This document shows positions 16,503-23,229 of a stretch of 39,941 nt of DNA, one piece after another. The notes under the pieces are model-generated. The model was not told where the DNA came from. It ran no database searches and saw nothing but the letters and a program-made list of their open reading frames with translations. The stretch lies in the NCBI GenBank assembly GCA_035276085.1, contig DATELY010000301.1, positions 1 to 39,941 on the forward strand, written 5' to 3'. The first letter of the stretch is position 1. Every line of letters starts with the position of its first letter. Origin of the DNA: DATELY01 sp035276085 (GTDB taxonomy: Bacteria > Pseudomonadota > Gammaproteobacteria > Steroidobacterales > Steroidobacteraceae). Position numbers and translations under genes: made by a program.

Positions 16503-17072
16503 ATGGCGAGTTTCAGCACGAACGAATTCAAGTCCGGGCTCAAGATCATCCTGGAAAACGATCCTTACTCCATCGTCGAGAACGAGATGGTGAAGCCTGG
16601 CAAGGGTCAGGCCTTCAATCGCGTGAAAGTGCGTAATTTGAAGACCGGCCGCGTGATCGAGCGCACCTTCAAGTCGGGCGACAGCGTCGAGGCTGCGGAT
16701 GTCGTCGAGACCGAAATGCAATTTCTCTACAACGACGGTGAGTTCTGGCATTTCATGGTGCCCGACACCTTCGAGCAGTACACGGCGGGCAAGGAAGCGA
16801 TGGGCGATGCCAACGTGTGGGTGAAAGACGGCATGAGCTGCACGGTCATGTTGTGGAACAACGTGCCGTTGAGCGTCACTGCACCGGCTCACGTGGAATT
16901 GAAGATCGTCGAGACGGATCCTGGGTTGCGCGGTGATACGGCCACGGGCGGTGCCAAGCCGGCCAAGCTGGAAACGGGTGCCGTCGTGCGCGTGCCGCTG
17001 TTCATCAACGAAGGCGAAATGATTCGCGTGGACACCCGCACCGGCGAGTACATCGCACGCGCCAAGGGCTGA
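16503..17072 (+). CDS. efp: Elongation factor P
   Basis: 189 residues from ATG at 16503 (MASFSTNEFK); upstream in-frame extension is not conserved. EF-P enters the ribosomal E site and rescues stalls at polyproline. Lys34 sits in the loop KPGKGQAF and is the residue that EpmA/EpmB beta-lysylate; three domains are visible (KOW-like, OB and C-terminal, ending RVDTRTGEYIARAKG). Flanked by epmB and epmA, it forms a complete modification cassette apart from the hydroxylase EpmC, which is not in the window. Pro-rich client proteins are nearby (fimV, dedD). Confidence 0.97.
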   Translation: MASFSTNEFKSGLKIILENDPYSIVENEMVKPGKGQAFNRVKVRNLKTGRVIERTFKSGDSVEAADVVETEMQFLYNDGEFWHFMVPDTFEQYTAGKEAMGDANVWVKDGMSCTVMLWNNVPLSVTAPAHVELKIVETDPGLRGDTATGGAKPAKLETGAVVRVPLFINEGEMIRVDTRTGEYIARAKG

Positions 17073-17078
17073 TAGGAA

Positions 17079-17128
17079 AGAAGCGGTTGGCGGTTAGCGG
17101 TTAGCGGTTGGTCTGAGGCGCTACCGCC
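17079..17128. repeat. Family A repeat, copy A3, incomplete
   Basis: AAGAAG plus four heptamers (GCGGTTG, GCGGTTA, GCGGTTA, GCGGTTG; about 17084-17111) form a left arm. The right arm is missing apart from a decayed GCTACCGCC at 17120-17128. It lies right after the efp stop, and its far edge runs into the pseudogene fragment transcribed from the other strand. Confidence 0.65.
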
Positions 17129-17198
17129 GATGCGAGGAGCGTGCGAGCGTCGGGCTGTCCACGTCCAGCACGCCGAGCAGCTCCGCGCCGTGAACCAT
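17121..17198 (-). pseudogene. Remnant of a GAF-domain gene (free Met-R-sulfoxide reductase-like)
   Basis: Directly downstream of epmA on the same strand, one frame reads MVHGAELLGVLDVDSPTLAR and then SSHRR and a stop. The stretch GAELLGVLDVDSPTLAR is the characteristic end of the GAF domain in free methionine-(R)-sulfoxide reductases (consensus like GELLGVLDIDSP). Only about 20 codons remain; the frame meets a stop about 36 bp upstream, and the fragment ends within decayed repeat A3. I infer a gene that was deleted down to a scar; chance similarity cannot be excluded for so short a piece. Confidence 0.42.
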
Positions 17199-17251
17199 CG
17201 GTACGTGCGGCCTCGTCGAGCGCTGCGGTCGATTTCAGCTCGTGCATGGCA

Positions 17252-18205
17252 TCACGCTCGTTCGAAGGGGAAGGCGAGCACTTCATCGATGTGGCTCGCG
17301 CCCACGGCGCACATCGCCAGACGATCGAAGCCGAGTGCGACACCAGCGCAATCGGGTAAGCCATGTGCGAGCGCAGCCAGAAACTGTTCGTCGATCGGCA
17401 TCGAGGGGAGCTCGCGTCGCTGGCGCGCACGGAGATCCGATTCGAAGCGGTTGCGCTGCTCGGTCGCATTGCCGAGCTCATGGAAGCCATTGGCGAGCTC
17501 CATGCCTTGCAGATACGCCTCGAAGCGCGAAGCGACGGGTCCGCGGATACGCGCGAGTGCGGCCTGCGATCTGGGATAGTCATACACGAAACTCAGGCGA
17601 TCCCAGCCCAGACGCGGGCCCACCAACGTACTCATCAGCAGATCGAGACAGGCGTCGCGATCCTGGCTGATCGAGCGCGGTACTTCGATGCCGTCGTTCT
17701 CCAGCCGTGCGATCAGGACGGGCAGCGGATCATCGAACGGGTCGACGCCGGCATGCAGTTGCACCGCCTCGCGGTAGCTCAGCCGTTCTGCGCGATCGAA
17801 ATTGCGTTCCGCCGGCAGCACGGCCGTGATCAACCGTTCGACATCGGACATCAACGTGTGATGGTCGATTCCCAAGCGATACCACTCGATCAGCGTGAAC
17901 TCCGGGTTGTGCAGGCGTCCTGCTTCGCCGTCGCGATACACGCGTGCGATCTGATAGATGTCGGCGCATCCCGCGGCCAGCAACCGTTTCATCGCGTATT
18001 CGGGGGAGGTGTGCAGGTATCGCGGCTGGCCGTTGACGCGTGCCTCGACGCTTGCGAGATGCACATCGGTTACTGCGGCGCGGCTCAGTGTCGGTGTTTC
18101 CACTTCGAGCGTGCGTGTGGCGACGAAGTATTCGCGAATCGCCCGCAGCAGCCGCGCCCGTACCTCCAACGTGGCGATCTGCGCAGTGGGCCGCCAGCTG
18201 CTCAT
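17252..18205 (-). CDS. epmA: EF-P beta-lysine ligase (GenX/PoxA)
   Basis: 317 residues from ATG at 18205, which overlaps the psd stop (ATGA). EpmA is a truncated class II lysyl-tRNA synthetase without the anticodon domain; it attaches beta-lysine to EF-P Lys34. Motif 2 (RVYRDGEAGRLHNPEFTLIEW) and motif 3 (GVALGFDRLAM) are intact, and the ending DEVLAFPFERA is typical. It forms an operon with SCO1 and psd through 4-bp overlaps and converges on efp. Confidence 0.95.
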   Translation of the reverse strand: MSSWRPTAQIATLEVRARLLRAIREYFVATRTLEVETPTLSRAAVTDVHLASVEARVNGQPRYLHTSPEYAMKRLLAAGCADIYQIARVYRDGEAGRLHNPEFTLIEWYRLGIDHHTLMSDVERLITAVLPAERNFDRAERLSYREAVQLHAGVDPFDDPLPVLIARLENDGIEVPRSISQDRDACLDLLMSTLVGPRLGWDRLSFVYDYPRSQAALARIRGPVASRFEAYLQGMELANGFHELGNATEQRNRFESDLRARQRRELPSMPIDEQFLAALAHGLPDCAGVALGFDRLAMCAVGASHIDEVLAFPFERA

Positions 18206-19083
18206 GCGCGTTGGCCGATCACTTTGCCCAGCTGCAGGATCGCGCCCGGTTGCAACTCGGGCGCCCACCGGATGCGATTGGGCTCGAATAGCAGGATGAC
18301 CGTGGAGCCCATGTTGAAGCGACCGAGCTCCGCTCCTTGTGCGAGCTGCGTGCCTGCGCCCGTATCGATACGGCGCACGCTCTTGCGCCCGCGCGGCGGT
18401 GGATTCACTTCGCCGCACCACACGGTTTCGATGCTGCCGACGAACAGTGCGCCGACGAGGATGACGGCCATGCGGCCATGCGCCGTGTCGAAGTCGCAGA
18501 TCACGCGCTCATTGCGGGCGAAGACGCCGGGCACGGTGCGCACGGTTGCCGCGTTCACGCTGAAGAGCTGACCGGGTACATACACGGTCGTGCGCAACCG
18601 GCCGCTGATCGGCATGTGGATGCGGTGGTAGTTGAACGGCGCGAGATAGATGCAGGCGTATTCGCCATTGCTGTAGTGCGCGATCATCCCGGCATCGCGC
18701 GCCAGTAGCTCGCTCAGGCGATACGAATGACCTTTGGCCTGTAACAGGGCTTCATCGTCGATATGCCCTGACTGACTGGCCATGCCATCGACGGGACTGA
18801 TGATGGACTCCGTGCCGTCGAGCCACGTGCGTGCGTCGGTCTTGAGCGCGCGCGTGAAAAACGCATTGAAGCTGTCGTACGCGAGCGGATCGGAGTTCGC
18901 CGCCTCCTGCATGTTCACCGCGTAGCCCTTCATGAACTGCTGAATCAGCAGCCGCTTGAGCCACGGCCGCCGCGTGCGCATCAGGCGGTGGATGAAGCGC
19001 GACAGAACGTGCTTCGGCAACACGGCCTGGAGCAATGCAAAGCCGCGATCGCCGAGGCTCGTGTCGGATACGTTCGCGCTCAT
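18202..19083 (-). CDS. psd: Phosphatidylserine decarboxylase proenzyme
   Basis: 293 residues. It makes phosphatidylethanolamine at the inner membrane and self-cleaves to create its pyruvoyl group. The cleavage motif is MGST (GRFNMGSTVILLF) where E. coli has LGST. SPVDGMASQ (catalytic Asp) and NYHRIHMPISG (His) are present. It is linked by ATGA overlaps to SCO1 upstream and epmA downstream; psd next to epmA is also known from enterobacteria. Confidence 0.95.
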   Translation of the reverse strand: MSANVSDTSLGDRGFALLQAVLPKHVLSRFIHRLMRTRRPWLKRLLIQQFMKGYAVNMQEAANSDPLAYDSFNAFFTRALKTDARTWLDGTESIISPVDGMASQSGHIDDEALLQAKGHSYRLSELLARDAGMIAHYSNGEYACIYLAPFNYHRIHMPISGRLRTTVYVPGQLFSVNAATVRTVPGVFARNERVICDFDTAHGRMAVILVGALFVGSIETVWCGEVNPPPRGRKSVRRIDTGAGTQLAQGAELGRFNMGSTVILLFEPNRIRWAPELQPGAILQLGKVIGQRA

Positions 19084-19715
19084 GACACGGCGCGCACGAT
19101 GATGCGGTAGTCGCTCGCGATGCTCTGGGCTGTTTGCGTCGGCGTGAACAGCGCGTTGAACTCACCCCGCGGGTTGATCACGAAGATCGCGGCCGAGTGA
19201 TCGACCGTGTAATCCCCGTTGGGCAATGAGGCGCGACTGACGGGCACGCCCAGTGCTTCAGTGAGTGCCGAGATGCGGTCGGGTGGTCCCGTCACCCCGC
19301 GCAGCGTGGGTCCGAAGAAGCGGACGTACTCGGCCATCTGTTGCGGCGTGTCGCGCTCGGGATCGACGGACACGAAGACGAGCTGAGGTTGCAGATCCTG
19401 CGGCAGATCGGCGAGCAGCCCTTTCGTCTGCTGCAGCATCGTGAGCGTGTTCGGACAGATCGCGGGGCAGTGCGTGAAGCCGAAGAACACCAGCGACCAG
19501 CGTCCTTCGAGATTGGCGCGCGTGAACTGCGCGCCGGTCTCGTTCAACAAATCGAACGCGGGCAAAGGTCGCGGCGGCTGGATGACCGTGGCGCTGGCGG
19601 TCGCGGCTGGAGCAGGGCCTTGCAATACCGAGCGCGCCAGCCACACGCCAGCGCTCGCCGCTAGAATGCCGACCACGATGGTGAGCGAAAGAGAAGAGAT
19701 GCGAGTGCGATTCAT
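19080..19715 (-). CDS. SCO1/SenC/PrrC-family copper chaperone
   Basis: 211 residues. The N-terminal segment (about 9-27, SLTIVVGILAASAGVWLA) anchors a periplasmic thioredoxin fold. The copper ligands are the CxxxC in THCPAICPN and the His in VDHSAAIF. Such proteins deliver copper to the CuA site of cytochrome c oxidase or act as periplasmic thiol reductases; no oxidase genes are nearby, so the target is unknown. It overlaps psd by 4 bp and heads the SCO1-psd-epmA operon. Confidence 0.93.
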   Translation of the reverse strand: MNRTRISSLSLTIVVGILAASAGVWLARSVLQGPAPAATASATVIQPPRPLPAFDLLNETGAQFTRANLEGRWSLVFFGFTHCPAICPNTLTMLQQTKGLLADLPQDLQPQLVFVSVDPERDTPQQMAEYVRFFGPTLRGVTGPPDRISALTEALGVPVSRASLPNGDYTVDHSAAIFVINPRGEFNALFTPTQTAQSIASDYRIIVRAVS

Positions 19716-19780
19716 GCTGGGCTCTGGCGCGCGGGGCGCGGATTATTGCACGCGCGCCGCGCGGTTCGAGCGTGTGTCCC

Positions 19781-20695
19781 ATGCTTGACCTCAATGCGCC
19801 AGATCCGGTTGACGCCGGCACATTGATTCACCTCGGCGCGCAAGCGCTGCTGGCCGCGAGCGTGTGGTTCGGTCATGGCACCGACAACGCCGTAGACGAA
19901 GCAGCGGAGCTCGTGTTCTTCGCCGCCGGCCTGCGGCATGAGGATGCGCCGGACGCGTATGCCACCGTGTTGACGGCTGCCCAACGCGCGCAGGCGCTCG
20001 AGTTGCTCGAGCGGCGTGTCGCCGAGCGGGTGCCTGCCGCCTATCTCACGCGCCGGATGTGGTTCGCAGGGCATGAGTTCTATGTGGACGAGCGCGTGCT
20101 CGTGCCGCGCTCGCCGATTGCCGAGTTGATTCAAAGCGAGTTTCAACCCTGGGTCGAGCCCGAGGTCGTGACGCGGGTGTTGGACATCGGCACCGGATCG
20201 GGTTGCATTGCCATTGCGGCGGCGCTGGCGTTGCCGCATGCGACGGTGGATGCAGCGGACGTGTCCAACGATGCACTCGAGGTCGCGCGTATAAACGTCG
20301 AGAGATTCGGACTCGGCGAGCGCGTGCACCTGGTGCAGTCGGACGTGTACAGCGGTCTCGCGGGGCGCCGCTATGAGGTCATCGTGGCGAACCCGCCGTA
20401 CGTCGGCCAGGAGGAGCTCGCCGCATTGCCTGAGGAGTACGCACGTGAACCGCGGCTGGGGCTGTATGGCGGCGATGACGGACTGGACATCGTCCATCGC
20501 ATCCTGGCGGGCGCGGAGAATCATCTTTCTGAGAAGGGCGCGCTGATCGTCGAGGTCGGCAATTCGGAAGAAGCGCTCGCGACGGCGTTGCCCGAGGTGC
20601 CGTTCACGTGGCTCGAGTTCGCGAATGGCGGCGGTGGCGTGTTCGTGCTGAGCGCGGCGGAACTCCGCGAACATCGCGCCACCTTCGCCCGCTAG
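19781..20695 (+). CDS. prmB: 50S ribosomal protein L3 N5-glutamine methyltransferase
   Basis: 304 residues from ATG at 19781 (an in-frame GTG at 19772 adds three). It methylates a glutamine of ribosomal protein L3 using SAM. VLDIGTGSGCIAIAAAL binds SAM, and ANPPYVG is the NPPY motif that holds the amide. The RSPIAELI stretch, the length and the position just before aroC favour PrmB over the release-factor enzyme PrmC. The stop codon forms part of a TAGAAT hexamer. Confidence 0.92.
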   Translation: MLDLNAPDPVDAGTLIHLGAQALLAASVWFGHGTDNAVDEAAELVFFAAGLRHEDAPDAYATVLTAAQRAQALELLERRVAERVPAAYLTRRMWFAGHEFYVDERVLVPRSPIAELIQSEFQPWVEPEVVTRVLDIGTGSGCIAIAAALALPHATVDAADVSNDALEVARINVERFGLGERVHLVQSDVYSGLAGRRYEVIVANPPYVGQEELAALPEEYAREPRLGLYGGDDGLDIVHRILAGAENHLSEKGALIVEVGNSEEALATALPEVPFTWLEFANGGGGVFVLSAAELREHRATFAR

Positions 20696-20698
20696 AAT
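20693..20698 (+). promoter_or_regulatory. Possible -10 element for aroC
   Basis: TAGAAT overlapping the prmB stop codon, 28 bp before the aroC ATG, followed by CGC. It resembles the hexamers before parE and cvpA. No good -35; aroC could equally be read through from prmB. Confidence 0.3.
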
Positions 20699-20726
20699 CG
20701 CTACCTGTTCAGTTCCAGGCGGCCTC

Positions 20727-21821
20727 ATGTCCGGCAATACCATCGGCAAGCTCTTCACAGTGACGACCTTTGGCGAAAGCCATGGGCCGGCACTGGGTGC
20801 GATCGTGGATGGCTGCCCGCCGGGACTCGAGCTGTCGGAGGCCGACATCCAACCCGACGTCGATCGCCGCCGCACCGGTACCTCGCGGCATACGAGTCAA
20901 CGCCGTGAGCCGGATCAGGTGAAGATCCTTTCCGGTGTCTTCGAAGGTCGCACGACGGGCACGCCGATCGGCTTGTTGGTCGAGAACGAAGATCAGCGCT
21001 CGCGGGACTACGACAAGATCAAGGACCGCTTCCGGCCCGGGCACGCGGACTACACCTATCAACTGAAGTACGGCTTCCGTGACCACCGTGGCGGCGGACG
21101 CTCATCGGCGCGCGAGACCGTCATGCGGGTTGCTGCAGGCGCCATCGCTCGCAAGTACCTGCGTGTCCGCTGGGGCGTCACGATCAGTGGTTATCTCGCG
21201 CAGCTGGGACCGCTGGTACTCGAGCCCAAGGCACCCGCCACCGCGTACGACAACCCGTTCTTCTGCCCCGATCCGTCGCGGCTCGACGAGCTCGATCGCT
21301 ACATGACGGAGCTGCGCCGGGCCGGCGATTCCGTGGGCGCCCGGGTGAATGTCGTCGCGACCGGCGTGCCGCCGGGTCTGGGCGAGCCCGTATTCGATCG
21401 CCTCGATGCGGACATCGCCCACGCCATGATGAGCATCAACGCCGTGAAGGGGGTCGAGATCGGGGCCGGCTTCGCCTCCATTGCGCAGAAGGGCAGTGAG
21501 CATCGCGATGAGCTCACCCCGACGGGGTTCACGAGCAATCGGGCCGGGGGTGTCCTCGGAGGCATCTCCACCGGTCAGGACCTGCTGGTCAGCATCGCGT
21601 TGAAGCCAACCTCCAGCATCGTCGTTCCGGGTCAGACGATCGATGTCACGGGCCAGCCGGCCGAGGTCGTGACCACGGGTCGTCACGATCCTTGCGTGGG
21701 GCTCAGGGCAACGCCGATTGCCGAGGCCATGCTGGCCCTCGTATTGATGGATCACGGCCTGCGGCATCGGGCGCAAAACGCCGACGTGGTTTCGAGTACG
21801 CCGGATATTGGGAGGGGCTAG
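20727..21821 (+). CDS. aroC: Chorismate synthase
   Basis: 364 residues, standard length. It converts 5-enolpyruvylshikimate 3-phosphate to chorismate with reduced FMN, the last shared step of aromatic synthesis. The N-terminal FGESHGPALGAIVDGCPPGL, the RRTGTSRHTSQRREPD phosphate-binding segment, RSSARETVMRVAAGAIARKYL and the C-terminal RHDPCVGLRATPIAEAM are the family signatures. prmB-aroC is a conserved pair. Repeat E1 starts at its stop codon. Confidence 0.97.
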   Translation: MSGNTIGKLFTVTTFGESHGPALGAIVDGCPPGLELSEADIQPDVDRRRTGTSRHTSQRREPDQVKILSGVFEGRTTGTPIGLLVENEDQRSRDYDKIKDRFRPGHADYTYQLKYGFRDHRGGGRSSARETVMRVAAGAIARKYLRVRWGVTISGYLAQLGPLVLEPKAPATAYDNPFFCPDPSRLDELDRYMTELRRAGDSVGARVNVVATGVPPGLGEPVFDRLDADIAHAMMSINAVKGVEIGAGFASIAQKGSEHRDELTPTGFTSNRAGGVLGGISTGQDLLVSIALKPTSSIVVPGQTIDVTGQPAEVVTTGRHDPCVGLRATPIAEAMLALVLMDHGLRHRAQNADVVSSTPDIGRG

Positions 21822-21908
21822 GAGGGCGCTTGGGTGGGAGGGCACGGGGCGAGGATGAAGAGCGGCCGCTGACTCTCTGACCCAGAGCCCAACGGCCCAG
21901 AGCCTTCC
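21821..21908. repeat. Family E inverted repeat, copy E1 (degenerate)
   Basis: A left arm GGAGGGCGCTTGGGTGGGAG (21821-21840, continuing to about 21850) faces a right arm GACCCAGAGCCCAACGGCCC (within 21877-21908), with GGG/CCC triplets spaced about 7-8 bp apart. The outer GGAGGGCGCT word is shared with copy E2 at 29257-29286. Arms pair poorly, so this looks like an older copy. It begins at the aroC stop codon and ends about 190 bp before asd. Confidence 0.55.
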
Positions 21909-21951
21909 TTACCCTGTCATCGTCAATGCCGCCTAAGTCCCTGCACGCGCT

Positions 21952-22022
21952 TCACACTTTGCGTGTGACCCGCCTCCTGTTTTTTCCATAAGGAGCTTAT
22001 CTGTACCGCACCTTTGCGGTAC
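21952..22022 (+). promoter_or_regulatory. Structured asd leader: three consecutive small hairpins
   Basis: Three perfect inverted repeats lie in a row: TCACAC-TTTGC-GTGTGA (21952-21968), ATAAG-GAG-CTTAT (21988-22000, enclosing an AAGGAG tract with no start codon after it) and GTACCGC-ACCTTT-GCGGTAC (22003-22022). A TTTTT run follows at about 22032. The asd ATG is 77 bp further on. This could be an attenuator or protein-binding leader; it matches no riboswitch class I recognise. It is the main content of the 278-bp aroC-asd gap beside repeat E1. Confidence 0.4.
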
Positions 22023-22099
22023 TGTTGCGCCGATTTTTCATGGGCGCGTGAGCGGCATTTCAAGAGTCAAGCGGCCGGCGACACCGGCATTCGGATCAC

Positions 22100-23122
22100 A
22101 TGAGCAGAAGTTTGAACGTAGCGGTAGTGGGCGCGACCGGCCTGGTCGGCAGCACCATGTTGTCCATCCTCGAGCAGCGAGATTTCCCCGTCGGCGAATT
22201 GTTTCCTCTGGCAAGCGAGCGCTCGGTCGGAAAATCGGTGCGCTTCAAAGGCAAGGACTACGCGGTTCAGGATCTCGCCAGGTTCGATTTCTCGCAGGCA
22301 CAGATCGGATTGTTTTCGGCTGGCGGCAGTGTCTCTGCGGTGTATGCGCCGAAGGCGGGTGCGGCGGGCTGTGTCGTCGTCGACAACACCTCGCAGTTCC
22401 GTTACCAGGACGACATTCCCCTGGTCATCACCGAGGTGAATCCGCACGCGATCGCCGGCTATCGCAAGCACAACATCATCGCGAATCCCAACTGCTCCAC
22501 CATGCAGATGCTGGTGGCGTTGAAGCCGCTGCACGATGCTGCCGGTATCGAGCGCATCAACGTCGCGACGTATCAGTCCGTCTCCGGCGGTGGCCAGAAG
22601 GCGATGAACGAGTTGTCTCAGCAGGTGAAGGCGCTCGCGCAGGGCGACACCGTCAACCCGAAGGTCATCGCCAAACAGATTGCCTTCAACTGCGTGCCGC
22701 AGATCGACGTCTTCCTGGACAATGGCTACACCAAGGAAGAGATGAAGATGTTCTGGGAGACGCAGAAGATTCTCGAAGACAAGAACATCCTGGTCAATGC
22801 GACGGCCGTGCGGGTGCCGGTGTACGTCGGTCATTCCGAAGCGGTCCACATCGAAACACGCCGCAAGCTCAGCGCGGCGGAAGCGACCGAGCTGTTGTCG
22901 CGTGCCCCCGGCGTGGTGGTCATCGATGAACGCAAGCCGGGCGGTTACCCGACGGCGGTGACGGAAGCAGCGGACAAAGATCCCGTGTACGTCGGCCGTA
23001 TCCGCGAAGACATCTCGCACGCACGTGGCCTCGATCTGTGGATCGTGGGCGATAACGTGCGTAAGGGCGCGGCGCTGAATAGCGTGCAAATCGCTGAAAT
23101 CTTGGTGAAAGATTATCTCTAG
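22100..23122 (+). CDS. asd: Aspartate-semialdehyde dehydrogenase
   Basis: 340 residues. It reduces aspartyl phosphate to aspartate semialdehyde with NADPH, feeding lysine, diaminopimelate, threonine and methionine. The nucleotide loop is VVGATGLVGSTML, and the catalytic Cys132 is in ANPNCSTMQM; VPVYVGHSEAVHIET contains the substrate-binding His. It belongs to the shorter Asd group found in Pseudomonas and Gram-positives rather than the E. coli type. asd-fimV-truA is a familiar gammaproteobacterial order. The fimV promoter overlaps its last codons. Confidence 0.96.
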   Translation: MSRSLNVAVVGATGLVGSTMLSILEQRDFPVGELFPLASERSVGKSVRFKGKDYAVQDLARFDFSQAQIGLFSAGGSVSAVYAPKAGAAGCVVVDNTSQFRYQDDIPLVITEVNPHAIAGYRKHNIIANPNCSTMQMLVALKPLHDAAGIERINVATYQSVSGGGQKAMNELSQQVKALAQGDTVNPKVIAKQIAFNCVPQIDVFLDNGYTKEEMKMFWETQKILEDKNILVNATAVRVPVYVGHSEAVHIETRRKLSAAEATELLSRAPGVVVIDERKPGGYPTAVTEAADKDPVYVGRIREDISHARGLDLWIVGDNVRKGAALNSVQIAEILVKDYL

Positions 23123-23130
23123 GCTATAGT
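23102..23130 (+). promoter_or_regulatory. Sigma-70 promoter of fimV
   Basis: TTGGTG (23102-23107), a 17-bp spacer and TATAGT (23125-23130), followed by a GC-rich CCGCGCCC discriminator. It overlaps the end of asd and lies about 100 bp before fimV. This is the best-formed promoter before a protein-coding gene in the window. Confidence 0.6.
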
Positions 23131-23212
23131 CCGCGCCCACTTGCGCTGGCCGTTATGTAAGGCGAAACCGCCTGCCATAGCTGCAGGCCGCAGCAGGCGC
23201 TGACAGGACACA

Positions 23213-23226
23213 CTCTCCGGGGAGAG
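23213..23226 (+). promoter_or_regulatory. Hairpin occluding the fimV ribosome-binding site
   Basis: CTCTCC-GG-GGAGAG: the 3' half is the Shine-Dalgarno sequence, 3 bp before the fimV ATG. A GCCTGC/GCAGGC pairing lies 25 bp further upstream (about 23170-23188). In RNA the tiny loop makes the stem marginal, but it could restrain fimV translation. Confidence 0.35.
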
Positions 23227-23229
23227 CTG

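Noticed and set aside
17101..17583. A 160-codon reverse frame over the end of epmA
   Set aside because: Most of it is an out-of-frame reading of epmA; only the short GAF-like fragment in another frame is worth noting.
19781..20695. Calling the methyltransferase PrmC (release factor)
   Set aside because: It is next to aroC rather than prfA/hemA and has the RSPIAELI segment and length of PrmB.
21988..22000. AAGGAG in the asd leader as ribosome site of a leader peptide
   Set aside because: No ATG, GTG or TTG lies 5-12 bp downstream; it reads CTTATCTGTACC.
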